The notes under the pieces: model-generated
Seen by the model: the letters and a program-made list of their open reading frames with translations, nothing else
The model's database searches: none
What the model was told of the DNA's origin: nothing
From: Psychromonas marina
GTDB lineage: Bacteria; Pseudomonadota; Gammaproteobacteria; Enterobacterales; Psychromonadaceae
Length of the DNA: 64,000 nucleotides
Assembly (NCBI RefSeq): GCF_030161115.1
Contig: NZ_BSPQ01000015.1
Span: 62,001-126,000 of the forward strand
Direction: 5' to 3'
Part shown: one piece after another, positions 1 through 8,848 of the stretch
Layout of the letters: each line of letters begins with the position of its first letter
How positions within the stretch are numbered: the stretch's first letter is position 1
Made by a program: the position numbers and the translations under genes

Positions 1-740
1 ATTAAGTTTATCGGTTGATATTTTTCATGTAAAACTCTTTTAAAGCGCTCTGCTTTAAATAATACTTCAACAGCACGTTGTCCAAGTTGGTATGGGTCGA
101 TATTAATAGAGCTTAATGGCATAGGAGAAAGCGAGCGTTCTGCATCATCGTAATCAGTACCAATAATCGAGACTTGATTAGGTACCGATATATTTTTTGC
201 TAGGCAAAAGTTGACCAATTTCATTGCACCACGATCCGTAGCACAATAGACCCCAAAAGGAAATGGACGTGATTCTATCGATTTTTTCACATCGCTAAAA
301 TAATTTAACCCAAGTAACTCAGCATGTTTTTTAAAGCATTGCTTACGTTCACTAGCCCAACCCGTATTTGCTTCACTTGGGTCCATGTAAAAACCCACAT
401 TAGGAATATCATTTTGGATAAATTGCCCTAATGCCAAACATGCAAACTGTTCATTATCGTTAACTAGAGTGGAGACAGACTCAGGGGCATGCTCAATTTT
501 ATAACTTGAGTAAACAAGGACATTGCTCTTTAAGCGCGGAATAACACGATGGCGATCAGGTTTATCAAAATCAGCAATCACATAATCCCAATCTTGAGAC
601 AAAATATCATCTGCATTTTCAATTGAGTCGATATGGATAGAGAGCTTAAGCTGAGATTCATCGACTTTTGCCTTGATCCCCTTCAGCACTTCTCTGTCGT
701 AATAAAACATAGTGTCGATTAATAATAGTAATTTAGCCAC
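1..740 (-). CDS. XylR-like sugar-responsive regulator, C-terminus beyond window
   Basis: The reading frame starts at GTG (740-738) behind an AGGGAG ribosome-binding site and is open to the window edge, giving about 246 residues. It begins MAKLLLLIDTMFYYDREVLK and has the periplasmic-binding-protein fold typical of LacI/XylR sensors. Examples are a GWASERKQCF segment near residue 135 and VPNQVSIIGTDYDDAE near residue 198. There is no N-terminal helix-turn-helix, so it resembles E. coli XylR, where an AraC-type DNA-binding domain follows the sensor; that part would lie to the left. The full-length XylR in this window shows the same N-terminal layout. As last gene of the ABC importer cluster it probably senses the imported xylo-oligosaccharide or xylose. 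The AraC domain is inferred, not seen. Confidence 0.75.
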   Translation of the reverse strand, partial: MAKLLLLIDTMFYYDREVLKGIKAKVDESQLKLSIHIDSIENADDILSQDWDYVIADFDKPDRHRVIPRLKSNVLVYSSYKIEHAPESVSTLVNDNEQFACLALGQFIQNDIPNVGFYMDPSEANTGWASERKQCFKKHAELLGLNYFSDVKKSIESRPFPFGVYCATDRGAMKLVNFCLAKNISVPNQVSIIGTDYDDAERSLSPMPLSSINIDPYQLGQRAVEVLFKAERFKRVLHEKYQPINL

Positions 741-815
741 GTCACTCCCTGCCTCTGATTTAAAGATAAAAATAAGAAAAGATAAAGCGACCTAATGCCT
801 TATCTTAACCCTAAG

Positions 816-834
816 TCGCCGCGATTATGCGGCG
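816..834 (-). other. GC-rich hairpin over the ATPase stop codon
   Basis: TCGCCGC and GCGGCGA pair across a 5-base loop that contains the stop codon of the 825-1913 gene. No T-run follows on the minus strand, so it is a structured 3' end rather than a clear intrinsic terminator. Confidence 0.4.
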
Positions 835-1913
835 ATGACAGTACCTGTTTCTAAATCGAAAACATGTACTTGCTGCTTATCAATATACAGGTCAATGATC
901 TGTCCCTCTTCAATAATATCTGAAGAGGCCGTTTCAACCATAAAGGTATGCTCACCAATTTTTGTCTCTAGGTGTATCGTGGACCCCAGTAGCTCACAAG
1001 TTTCAACCTTTGCTTTAAGTGCATAAGGATGCTCAAGCAGGTCAAAAGACAAGTGAATATCACTTGGACGAATACCAATAAGGACATTTTGATCAACAGT
1101 AACAGCAACTTCTTTAACAGGTAAAGGAAGATTTTGTCCTGCAAGTTCAACATGTAAACCCTGCACGTCTTTAATCGTCCCTTCCATCAAGTTCATCGTT
1201 GGGCTACCAATAAAACCAGCAACAAATTCATTAGCAGGACGGTGATAAATTTCAGCGGGAGTGCCAACTTGCTCAATAACACCATCTCGTAAAATGACAA
1301 TGCGATCTGCCAAGGTCATCGCTTCAACTTGATCATGTGTTACATAGATGGTCGTTTTCTTTAATTTATTGTGTAATAGCTTAATCTCACTACGCATTGA
1401 ATTACGCAACTTGGCATCAAGATTAGAAAGCGGTTCATCAAATAGGAATACTTCTGGTGTACGAACCATTGCTCGCCCCATTGCAACACGCTGTCTTTGA
1501 CCACCAGATAATGCACCAGGCTTACGCTTTAATAATGGTGTCAATTGTAACATATCTGTAATCGGTCTAATTTTTTCTTGAATCTGTTGTTTATTTAATC
1601 CCGCTAACTTCAATGTAAATGCAATATTATCGTATACCGTCATGTATGGATATAGTGCATAGCTCTGAAAAACCATCGCGATATTTCGCTCTTTTGGCTC
1701 AACATCATTGACAATTTTACCATCAATTAACAGTTCGCCTGATGTGATCTCTTCTAACCCTGCAAGCATTCTTAATGTCGTTGATTTACCACAACCAGAG
1801 GGACCAAGAAAGACAATGAATTCACCATCTTCTATCTTTAAATTGAAGTTTTTAACGACCTGCGCATTACCTGGATAGGTTTTATCTATATTTTTAAATT
1901 CTACTGAAGCCAT
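825..1913 (-). CDS. MalK/UgpC-type sugar ABC transporter ATPase (copy 1)
   Basis: This 362-residue protein energises an oligosaccharide importer on the cytoplasmic face. Walker A is GPSGCGKST (about 37-45), the ABC signature is LSGGQRQRV (from 135) and Walker B with D-loop is VFLFDEPLSNLDAKL (about 155-169). The H-loop is YVTHDQVEAM. The last third is the TOBE/MalK regulatory region (IGIRPSDIHL). It lies downstream of the porin gene in the cluster that already contains another MalK-type ATPase at 7026-8075, so the transporter appears to have two alternative ATPases. The substrate cannot be read from the sequence; xylo-oligosaccharide is inferred from the neighbours. Confidence 0.9.
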   Translation of the reverse strand: MASVEFKNIDKTYPGNAQVVKNFNLKIEDGEFIVFLGPSGCGKSTTLRMLAGLEEITSGELLIDGKIVNDVEPKERNIAMVFQSYALYPYMTVYDNIAFTLKLAGLNKQQIQEKIRPITDMLQLTPLLKRKPGALSGGQRQRVAMGRAMVRTPEVFLFDEPLSNLDAKLRNSMRSEIKLLHNKLKKTTIYVTHDQVEAMTLADRIVILRDGVIEQVGTPAEIYHRPANEFVAGFIGSPTMNLMEGTIKDVQGLHVELAGQNLPLPVKEVAVTVDQNVLIGIRPSDIHLSFDLLEHPYALKAKVETCELLGSTIHLETKIGEHTFMVETASSDIIEEGQIIDLYIDKQQVHVFDLETGTVIAA

Positions 1914-2238
1914 TGTTATCTCTACCTTATTTTTCTGTATGTCATTAATACGGTGTAATTAAAAACTGACGAATGTTCATTAAATATTGCTCTAGGTTCA
2001 CTGTAGAATGAATTGCTCAACCTAAAACATTATTTAATAAATTAACCTAGTGACACTGCTTAAAAAAACAATGCAACTCAGTCCTATACCAAACAGCCAA
2101 ATGTAAAATTGGATATAAAGTATTTCTTTATCTAAGTACTGAGTTACAATGTCATAAAGCTGATGGTTGAGTCACCAAACTAACCCATCAGCTTAACCTT
2201 CAAGTCAATTTATGATTATCATTCATAAATTGGCTTTT
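1914..2238. other. Intergenic spacer between ATPase copy 1 and the porin gene
   Basis: This 325-base AT-rich stretch separates two co-directional genes. Apart from the hairpin at 2158-2193 no open frame, operator or repeat was recognised. It is long enough to hold a separate promoter for the 825-1913 ATPase. Confidence 0.4.
2158..2193 (-). terminator. Probable terminator after the LamB-like porin gene
   Basis: AGCTGATGG pairs with CCATCAGCT (9 bp). On the minus strand the stem is followed by a short TTTAT, so termination may be partial. It lies 46 bases beyond the porin stop codon. Confidence 0.45.
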
Positions 2239-3516
2239 TTACCACCAAGCTTCAAACATCGCACCTAGTGCAAACGTATCTTGCTCTGGATCGGCTTTTG
2301 TTGCTTTATTATCAGCTTCGCCAACTGTCGCGTAAAAACGAATCATCGGACGACCAGCCCAGAATGCATTGATACTTACATTTTGAGAAAGTGTTGCTTT
2401 CCAAGCCGTATTTTTACCGCCATTATCATAATCAACAATCGAAGTACCTAATTCTAACCAAGTAGAATGCACTTCATTCCAGTTATACATAGGACGTACA
2501 ATCGCGCTGTAGTTCATGCGATCGTTTGCACTATCATTGTCATTTTCTAGAGCATGATATGAAAGTAAGTACTCAGTATTCCAAGCGTCTGATGCTTTAA
2601 CGTTACCAGTAAAGCTGGTGTAGAACGTCGCTAGCCCATCTGTTTTCCAAAACGTACTTGCATCTGCATTGTCAGTGTAACGAATTACAAACTGTGTGCC
2701 ACCGAATGACCAGTTGCTATCGATCGCAGCACCGATTTGAAATGCACCGACTTTATCAGGGTTCTGTTTGCTGCCATCATCGTTAAACTTATCACTATCA
2801 AAACCATAGTTGGTTAAGATGCTCATTTGTGTTGAGCTGCCTAAACTAATGCCATGTATTTTAGTCGTAATTGCATAGTTACCACCGTCACCACCACGAC
2901 CTTCACCATCAGTAGAACCAATAGCAGATAGATCAAATTTAACGCCGCCACCGATGTCTAAGTTGTATACACCACCACCTTGACCATCATGGAACATCCA
3001 AAAGTAATCGTTCAGATTTTGTTGCGGACGTTGATGGAAATCTCGACCTGCCCAAAGGTATGCATTTGGTTGAGATGCAAATACATTCGTTACACCAGCA
3101 TTGAATTTTTTTAGACCAACTTTATCACTCCAATGATCTAACATAACTGATACATCCCAAATTGCACCGTTATCAGAGATAAATGCTTTTGTGAATTGAA
3201 ATTCACCACCGTTACTTTCATTTCCTAAACGGCCCACTGCATTACCTGCATTTTGCCCATCAGCGCCAACATATTTGTTCATCGAGTCAGAGTAATGCAG
3301 ACCATATCGTGCATAACCAGTAAATTTCATACCCGTATCTGGGATCGGCGTATCTGGCGCGATGACAATGGGTTGTTGACGATCAAAAAGTGGATCTTCA
3401 GGCTGAGTAAGTTCAGGGTTTACTACATCTTCAGCATGAAGACTTAGTGGCGCGAGTGTTGTCGCAATAGCCACTGCTAGTGGTAATAATTTAAATTTCA
3501 CGTTCATTCCTTTCAT
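2239..3516 (-). CDS. LamB-like maltoporin-family outer membrane porin
   Basis: This 425-residue protein has a Sec signal peptide ending near SLHAED (about 27-30). The mature part is a glycine- and aromatic-rich beta-barrel ending in FEAWW, an aromatic C-terminus typical of outer membrane barrels. LamB-like landmarks include an early GYARYGLHYS strand and a YLWAGRDFHQRPQQNLNDYF segment. It would give passive, oligosaccharide-selective passage through the outer membrane. Its place directly after the two permease genes fits uptake of xylan fragments released by the GH10 enzyme at 8849-10504. A second in-frame Met (residue 4) is possible as start. Confidence 0.88.
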   Translation of the reverse strand: MKGMNVKFKLLPLAVAIATTLAPLSLHAEDVVNPELTQPEDPLFDRQQPIVIAPDTPIPDTGMKFTGYARYGLHYSDSMNKYVGADGQNAGNAVGRLGNESNGGEFQFTKAFISDNGAIWDVSVMLDHWSDKVGLKKFNAGVTNVFASQPNAYLWAGRDFHQRPQQNLNDYFWMFHDGQGGGVYNLDIGGGVKFDLSAIGSTDGEGRGGDGGNYAITTKIHGISLGSSTQMSILTNYGFDSDKFNDDGSKQNPDKVGAFQIGAAIDSNWSFGGTQFVIRYTDNADASTFWKTDGLATFYTSFTGNVKASDAWNTEYLLSYHALENDNDSANDRMNYSAIVRPMYNWNEVHSTWLELGTSIVDYDNGGKNTAWKATLSQNVSINAFWAGRPMIRFYATVGEADNKATKADPEQDTFALGAMFEAWW

Positions 3517-3860
3517 CGTAATTCCTTAATTAAATATGAGTTTTAAATTGCTTTTTGATTATAAAAAACATCTTATTGGCCTGTGACAGCCAGATTAAAC
3601 ACAACATAAAATCAACCAGTTACATGTTAAACCTGTTGAGCTCATGCATTTTAGGCGCAAAAAATCTTCGTGAATCAATATTTTCACGCCATGCTTAATG
3701 AGTTACTTGTAAAAATTATCCATGAAATCGGTATTACAGGAATGAACTCTTAACTCACCTTCCCTGGTGTTACCAATCCACATTTTGTTTTAACTAGATA
3801 AATACGCTGTTCATAAGTCGCTAAGCCAACCTTAGCGACTTATCAATACAGCCCGCTTTA
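3517..3860. other. Intergenic spacer between permease and porin genes
   Basis: About 344 AT-rich bases with no supported ORF. It contains the hairpin at 3813-3843 at the permease side, and probably a promoter or mRNA-processing region for the porin. Confidence 0.4.
3813..3843 (-). terminator. 13-bp perfect hairpin after the permease gene
   Basis: ATAAGTCGCTAAG pairs perfectly with CTTAGCGACTTAT around a 5-base loop, 18 bases beyond the permease stop. No T-run follows on the minus strand. It may be an attenuating or mRNA-stabilising element between importer and porin genes. Confidence 0.45.
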
Positions 3861-4694
3861 TTAACCTTTTACTGCACCTGCTGTTAACCCATCGATTAAA
3901 CGTCTTGACGCCATCATGAATAAGAAAATAAGTGGTAACACGGCAATCGCAGCACCGACAGCAACAGCTCCCCATGGTACTTGACCCGTTCCTTGTAGTG
4001 CACGAAGTGCCAGTGGAACGGTAAACATTTTCATGTCATTCATAACAACTAATGGGCCCATGAAGTTATTCCAAGTACCGATAAAGGTGATTAAACCTAA
4101 GGTACCAAATGCCGGTGTGATCAGTGGCACAATGATACGGTAGTAAATTTTAAACTCTTTACAGCCATCCATTCGCGCCGCTTCAACTAGCTCTTTAGGA
4201 ATAGCACTTGCGATAAATTGACGCATCATGAAGATACCCATTGCGCCACAAGCTGCTGGAATAATGAGCGCTTTTGGATCATTCATCCAACCAATTTGCG
4301 ACATGATCATCGCTGTTGGAATCATGCCTAAGAAAGGCGGTAGCAACATCGTTGCCATGATGCCAACAAACAAAAAGTTTTTACCTTTAAAGTCAAACAT
4401 TGCAAAGGCATAACCCGCTAATGAACAAAACAATAAATTAAGTATGGTAACCACTACCGCAACAAATAAACTCAACGAAATGTTATGCCAAAAGTAAGGT
4501 AGAAAATCGATCAACGTATTGAAGTTCTCTACTAAGAAATCGCCAAACAATATCGGTGGTGGAATCGATAATATTCCAGAGTTTGAATGAGACGAAAAAA
4601 CAAACATGAAATAAAACGGTGCCAGCATGATCACGCCACCCAGCGCAACAATCACATAGGCCACTAGTTGATCTTTTTTAATTGAAATTTTCAT
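3861..4694 (-). CDS. Sugar ABC transporter permease, MalG type
   Basis: This 277-residue integral membrane protein has about six hydrophobic segments; the first is LVAYVIVALGGVIMLAPFYF near residue 10. The cytoplasmic EAA loop, ELVEAARMDGCKEFKIYYRI near residues 168-187, contacts the ATPase. The C-terminus LIDGLTAGAVKG matches the MalG/UgpE family. Its ATG shares one base with the stop of the upstream permease (TAATG), so the two are translationally coupled and form the heterodimeric channel. Confidence 0.92.
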   Translation of the reverse strand: MKISIKKDQLVAYVIVALGGVIMLAPFYFMFVFSSHSNSGILSIPPPILFGDFLVENFNTLIDFLPYFWHNISLSLFVAVVVTILNLLFCSLAGYAFAMFDFKGKNFLFVGIMATMLLPPFLGMIPTAMIMSQIGWMNDPKALIIPAACGAMGIFMMRQFIASAIPKELVEAARMDGCKEFKIYYRIIVPLITPAFGTLGLITFIGTWNNFMGPLVVMNDMKMFTVPLALRALQGTGQVPWGAVAVGAAIAVLPLIFLFMMASRRLIDGLTAGAVKG

Positions 4695-5680
4695 TAATGG
4701 TTACTCCCACCTAACACTTTATGATTCAGCCACGTTAACCCGGCGATGATCATAAATAAAATCCAAGATATTGCAGATGCTGTTCCGAAATCACTTTCTA
4801 CGAATGCGGTGATATACATGTGCATCGCTGCTGTTTTACCTGCTTGGTCAATACCACCCGTACCACCAGTAATGATGAACGGTTCTTCAAATAACTGCAG
4901 ATTACCGATAATCGTTAGTGTTACTGCAAAGAATGCCATTGGTTTAAGCATCGGTAATGTCACATACCTAAACTGTTGGTAACGGTTAGCCCCATCGATA
5001 ATGGCTGCTTCGTATAAATCTCTCGGAATAGTCTGTAATGCTGATAGATAAAGCACCGTGTTCCAACCAACATAACGCCAAAATACAACGAATGAGATCA
5101 TATCTTTAGTGTACTCAGGACGTGTCCAATCAATATTTTCGACCGGGAATATCCAGCTCAGTACTTTCATATCAGCAATCGTAAAATTACCTAACGATGT
5201 TAATACTTGATTCACCATGCCAAAATCACGAGAAAACAGCGTGGTAAATACCAGTGAAATCGCAACCGTTGACGTAATGTAAGGGATAAAATACACACCA
5301 ATAACGGTATTACGCCATCTTGTAAAAGAGGTATGAATAAAGAACGCAAGTGGTATTGCTAAGGCATGCTGAGGAATACCTGATTTTAAAGCGATAACAC
5401 CAGTGTTATAAATCGATTTTTGAAACCAATCATCCTGGAATGCAAAGATATAGTTTTCTAAGCCGACCCACTCCATTGCGGCTAACCCTGCAGCTGGCTC
5501 CCAGTAATGGAACGAAAGATACAAAGAAAAAAGAAGGGGGAATAAACCAAAAACCCCGAAAATAATAAAAAACGGACTAATAAAAAAGTATGGCGCTATT
5601 TTATTGCCCTTTCGTAGCCAAAAGTTACCTTTTTTGGCAGGCGCTTTATGGGGAACGCTTTGTGAAGTAATAGAATTCAT
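4694..5680 (-). CDS. Sugar ABC transporter permease, MalF type
   Basis: This 328-residue inner-membrane protein has a polar N-terminal tail (PHKAPAKKGN), then YFFISPFFIIFGVFGLFPLL as first membrane segment. The EAA loop is LYEAAIIDGANRYQQFRYVT. It lacks the long periplasmic loop of E. coli MalF and so resembles the shorter UgpA/LacF relatives. It is the partner of the 3861-4694 permease and follows the binding-protein gene by 79 bases. Confidence 0.92.
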   Translation of the reverse strand: MNSITSQSVPHKAPAKKGNFWLRKGNKIAPYFFISPFFIIFGVFGLFPLLFSLYLSFHYWEPAAGLAAMEWVGLENYIFAFQDDWFQKSIYNTGVIALKSGIPQHALAIPLAFFIHTSFTRWRNTVIGVYFIPYITSTVAISLVFTTLFSRDFGMVNQVLTSLGNFTIADMKVLSWIFPVENIDWTRPEYTKDMISFVVFWRYVGWNTVLYLSALQTIPRDLYEAAIIDGANRYQQFRYVTLPMLKPMAFFAVTLTIIGNLQLFEEPFIITGGTGGIDQAGKTAAMHMYITAFVESDFGTASAISWILFMIIAGLTWLNHKVLGGSNH

Positions 5681-5759
5681 AGTCTTAGCCTAGTAAAATT
5701 CTTTATGGGGCAAACCAGGTTCACCCCATAATGATAGTAATCAAATAATCATCGTAGGA

Positions 5760-7016
5760 TTAACGACGACGTGCTTTACGTTTAATTTGTTTCTCCGCTT
5801 CAGCAAGTACCGTATCAATATCCGCATCTTTCTCTAACACTTGCTCTAATGCATCATTGATGATTTGGCGAGCTGATTCGTCATAACGATCCATCACAAC
5901 TGTTGGAATTTTTGCTGATGATGCTTTCCATTCAATACGTGCTTTTTGTCCACCTAAGTAAGCTATTTCTTCATTAAAGAATGGGTCATCTTGAGCAGAG
6001 ATAAGTGAAGGGAATGCATTTACTTCTTTCATGCCTAACAACTGAATTTCTTTCGTTGTTGTCATAAACTTAATAAATTCCCACGCTTCAGGTTTGTGCT
6101 TTGCTTTAACAGGGATTGCATAAAATGAACCACCCCAGCTTGCAAACGCTTCGTTAGGTAATTGCGAAGAACGCCATAAACCAGTAGAGTCCGGTGCAAT
6201 CCAATCTTCTAAATGTCCGCCTAACCAAGCACCCATCATTTGTGAAGAGATAGTGCCGCGTTTAAGACCTTCAGTCCATTCAGCAGACCATGCGCCAACA
6301 CGTGCATCAATACCGGCTACACGAGCAGCTTTTGCTAAACGAAATGCTTCTTTAAATCTTGGCGAGTTCACTAAAATGTTATGGTCTTTATCAAAGTAGA
6401 TACCTTCGCCATTTTTAAGATTAGCGCGAATGTAAATATCTTTAATATCAACGGCATTTGCTAATAAGTAGTTACCTGTTTTCGCTTTAATTTTAACACC
6501 AGCTTCAATGAAGCTATCCCAATCTTTGATTAGATCGGCTTGTGTTACACCCGCTTCTTTTAATGTGTCTTGACGGTAAAACAGTGCACCCGGACCGATA
6601 TCTGCAGGGATTGCACGTAATTCACCATTTGAACTTGTCGCTTGAGGCAAGGTAAATGGAGTGATTTGATCTGTAAATTCACCAGAGTTGTAAGGTGCTT
6701 TATTTAGGCTCTCTAAACCACCAGATTGAGCAAAACGTCCAATGTAACTTGCTTCTACAGACATAACATCAGGTAAGCTTGCACCCGTTGCTAGTGCCGT
6801 TGTCATTGCATTATGGTGATCGCCATAAGCCATAGAGATGATTTTTACTTTAATATTTGGGTACTTAGCTTCAAATAATGGCACAGCAGCTTCAGCAACT
6901 TGATTAAAGTTTGGAAAACTTGAAACCGTAATCTCAACTTGCTCTGCATATGCGGCATTAGATAATAAAGCCGTGCATAACAATGAGGAAACAGCGGTCT
7001 TTTTAAAAGTAATCAT
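5760..7016 (-). CDS. Extracellular sugar-binding protein of the ABC importer
   Basis: This 418-residue periplasmic family-1 solute-binding protein has a signal peptide ending at NAAYAEQ (about 22-26). The mature start VEITVSSFPNFNQVAEAAVP and later motifs such as GPGALFYRQDTLKEAGV and AIPVKAKHKPEAWEFIKFMT are typical of MalE/UgpB-like oligosaccharide binders. The gene starts 9 bases after the ATPase gene at 7026-8075 and precedes both permeases, as in a standard importer operon. The ligand is inferred to be a xylo-oligosaccharide from the xylanase, beta-xylosidase and xylose genes around it. Confidence 0.9.
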   Translation of the reverse strand: MITFKKTAVSSLLCTALLSNAAYAEQVEITVSSFPNFNQVAEAAVPLFEAKYPNIKVKIISMAYGDHHNAMTTALATGASLPDVMSVEASYIGRFAQSGGLESLNKAPYNSGEFTDQITPFTLPQATSSNGELRAIPADIGPGALFYRQDTLKEAGVTQADLIKDWDSFIEAGVKIKAKTGNYLLANAVDIKDIYIRANLKNGEGIYFDKDHNILVNSPRFKEAFRLAKAARVAGIDARVGAWSAEWTEGLKRGTISSQMMGAWLGGHLEDWIAPDSTGLWRSSQLPNEAFASWGGSFYAIPVKAKHKPEAWEFIKFMTTTKEIQLLGMKEVNAFPSLISAQDDPFFNEEIAYLGGQKARIEWKASSAKIPTVVMDRYDESARQIINDALEQVLEKDADIDTVLAEAEKQIKRKARRR

Positions 7017-7025
7017 ATTTATTCC

Positions 7026-8075
7026 TTAATGTGTGATTGTGTTGTTGTTTTCATCAAATAGATGAATTTGAGTGTTATTAAAGTACAAGCGAACTATGCC
7101 TTTAACTGTTGCGTCATGACTTGCTGTCTCTACAACAAGCGTTTGATCCTGGTATTTACATTTAATGTGTCGACTAGCGCCAAGTAGCTCAGAACTAATC
7201 ACTTCGACATCAACAAATGCGGCTTTCTCTACCCCTTTCACTTCATTTTCATTTAAATATAGATATTGTGGTCTGATACCAAGTAATACGGGGTTATGTT
7301 CACCCATGGACACACCAAAATCATGCTGTATTTTAGGATTAGAAAGATTAAAAATATTCATTGCAGGGGCACCGATAAATTTTGCAACGAATGTGTTTTT
7401 AGGTTGGTCAAATATCTGTTTAGGGGTACCTATTTGCTCAATTTTACCTTCATTCAAAATGACGATTCGGTCAGCAAGCGTCATCGCTTCAACTTGGTCA
7501 TGAGTAACATAAATAACGGTAGTTTGAACTTTCTTGTGCATCGCCTTGATCTCTTTGCGCATCTGTCCGCGCAATTTTGCATCAAGGTTAGACAATGGCT
7601 CATCAAACAAAAATACCTCAGGAGAACGAACCATTGCACGGCCCATTGCCACACGTTGTCTTTGACCACCAGAAAGGTCTTTTGGCTTCCTATCTAATAA
7701 CGGCGTAAGTTCTAACATTTCTGCAACATTAGTCACTAGTTTGATTCTTTCCGCTTTCTCAACTTTCAAGTTTTCAAGGCTGAACCCGATATTCTGTTCC
7801 ACTGTCATGTGCGGATAAAGTGCGTAGCTTTGAAATACCATTGCGATATTTCGTTCGATAGGGTGAAGGTCATTAACTAACTCTTCACCAATATAAATAT
7901 CACCTCCAGAAATGCTTTCAAGGCCCGCTAACATTCTTAACGTGGTAGACTTACCGCAGCCAGATGGCCCAAGTAAAACAATGAACTCACCATGATCAAT
8001 ATCGAGATTGATCTCTTTAACTATTGGCGTATCGCCATAACTTTTTGCTAAATTACTAAATTGTACAGATGCCAT
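7026..8075 (-). CDS. MalK/UgpC-type sugar ABC transporter ATPase (copy 2)
   Basis: This 349-residue ATPase is the first gene of the importer operon. Walker A is GPSGCGKST near residue 37, the signature LSGGQRQRVAMGRAMVR near 134 and Walker B VFLFDEPLSNLDAKLRGQM. A C-terminal TOBE domain (LLGIRPQYLYLNENEV) is present. It is clearly paralogous to the ATPase at 825-1913 in the N-terminal 240 residues but diverged in the regulatory C-terminus. That suggests different allosteric control or shared use with another importer. Confidence 0.92.
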   Translation of the reverse strand: MASVQFSNLAKSYGDTPIVKEINLDIDHGEFIVLLGPSGCGKSTTLRMLAGLESISGGDIYIGEELVNDLHPIERNIAMVFQSYALYPHMTVEQNIGFSLENLKVEKAERIKLVTNVAEMLELTPLLDRKPKDLSGGQRQRVAMGRAMVRSPEVFLFDEPLSNLDAKLRGQMRKEIKAMHKKVQTTVIYVTHDQVEAMTLADRIVILNEGKIEQIGTPKQIFDQPKNTFVAKFIGAPAMNIFNLSNPKIQHDFGVSMGEHNPVLLGIRPQYLYLNENEVKGVEKAAFVDVEVISSELLGASRHIKCKYQDQTLVVETASHDATVKGIVRLYFNNTQIHLFDENNNTITH

Positions 8076-8201
8076 ACCAATTACCCTTAATAGGTTAATT
8101 TATCCAATTCCAAAATCTGTAGTTATTATGGGTCTAATATTCCCCTATTACCTTATTGTTATTGGTATGTTAATTGTGCATTTTTCCCCTGAATTATGTT
8201 C

Positions 8202-8217
8202 TGTGAACTAGGTCATT
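8202..8217. promoter_or_regulatory. Candidate CRP binding site
   Basis: TGTGAACTAGGTCATT matches the gammaproteobacterial CRP half-sites TGTGA-N6-TCACA with one or two mismatches. It lies about 130 bases upstream of the importer operon, where catabolite activation would be expected. Confidence 0.4.
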
Positions 8218-8694
8218 TGAAAAATAATATCTATCTAAAATAGTCGCTTAGCTCCGTTTAATGCGTCAAAAAAATAAATAGTCGCTTGACAGGTACACGC
8301 CCCTTTACAATTAAGGACTTATGTATTTTAGCCTTAGTAATTGCGTTATTTTCCACCCTAAATTAGCGAAAATTTTAAATAAACTGAAAAATTAAATTTA
8401 TCTATTTTATTTAAAATAAAGTTGTTTATTTAGATTAGAAATAGATTTACCCCACCATCAAACGCACTGTTATTTGCTAAATTAATAACAAGAAAATAAA
8501 CAGCCTCATTTCTGCAAAACTTATAAACACTAAATTAAGTCGTTACTTTAACCGCAGAACAACAGCGGATAACAAATGATTGATTAGTGCATTGGGTAAC
8601 GCATTATTGATGCGTATTACAAAATCAATAACACAGTGAGAGTTCGCTTTAACACCCATCAATTGATCAACTTAATTGGTTATTTGTTAGCGAC

Positions 8695-8730
8695 CAAAAA
8701 AAACACCGTTAGATATAATCTAACGGTGTT
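8695..8730 (-). terminator. Rho-independent terminator of the xylanase gene
   Basis: AACACCGTTAGAT pairs perfectly with ATCTAACGGTGTT around a 3-base loop. On the minus strand the stem is followed by eight or more T residues. It lies about 120 bases beyond the xylanase stop codon. Confidence 0.85.
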
Positions 8731-8848
8731 TAAGTCGTACTACGTTGAACGCTCTCAGGAACTCTCTGCGCGTATTTATTAGCGAAAATGAATCTCTACG
8801 TCGCCACTTAATTGAAAGTGACAATGCCCTGTAAGCACGTAACCGTCA

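Larger units (their letters stand above)
8076..8848. promoter_or_regulatory. Upstream region of the ABC importer operon
   Basis: A 773-base gene-free stretch lies between the importer operon and the 3' end of the xylanase gene. It holds a CRP-like site (8202-8217), a strong terminator for the xylanase gene (8702-8730) and two copies of ATAGTCGCTT about 40 bases apart near 8240-8290. No ORF is convincing. Confidence 0.5.

Noticed and set aside
7165-7697. Plus-strand frames opposite the ATPase gene
   Set aside because: They are antisense shadows of a conserved ATPase gene and have no family similarity.
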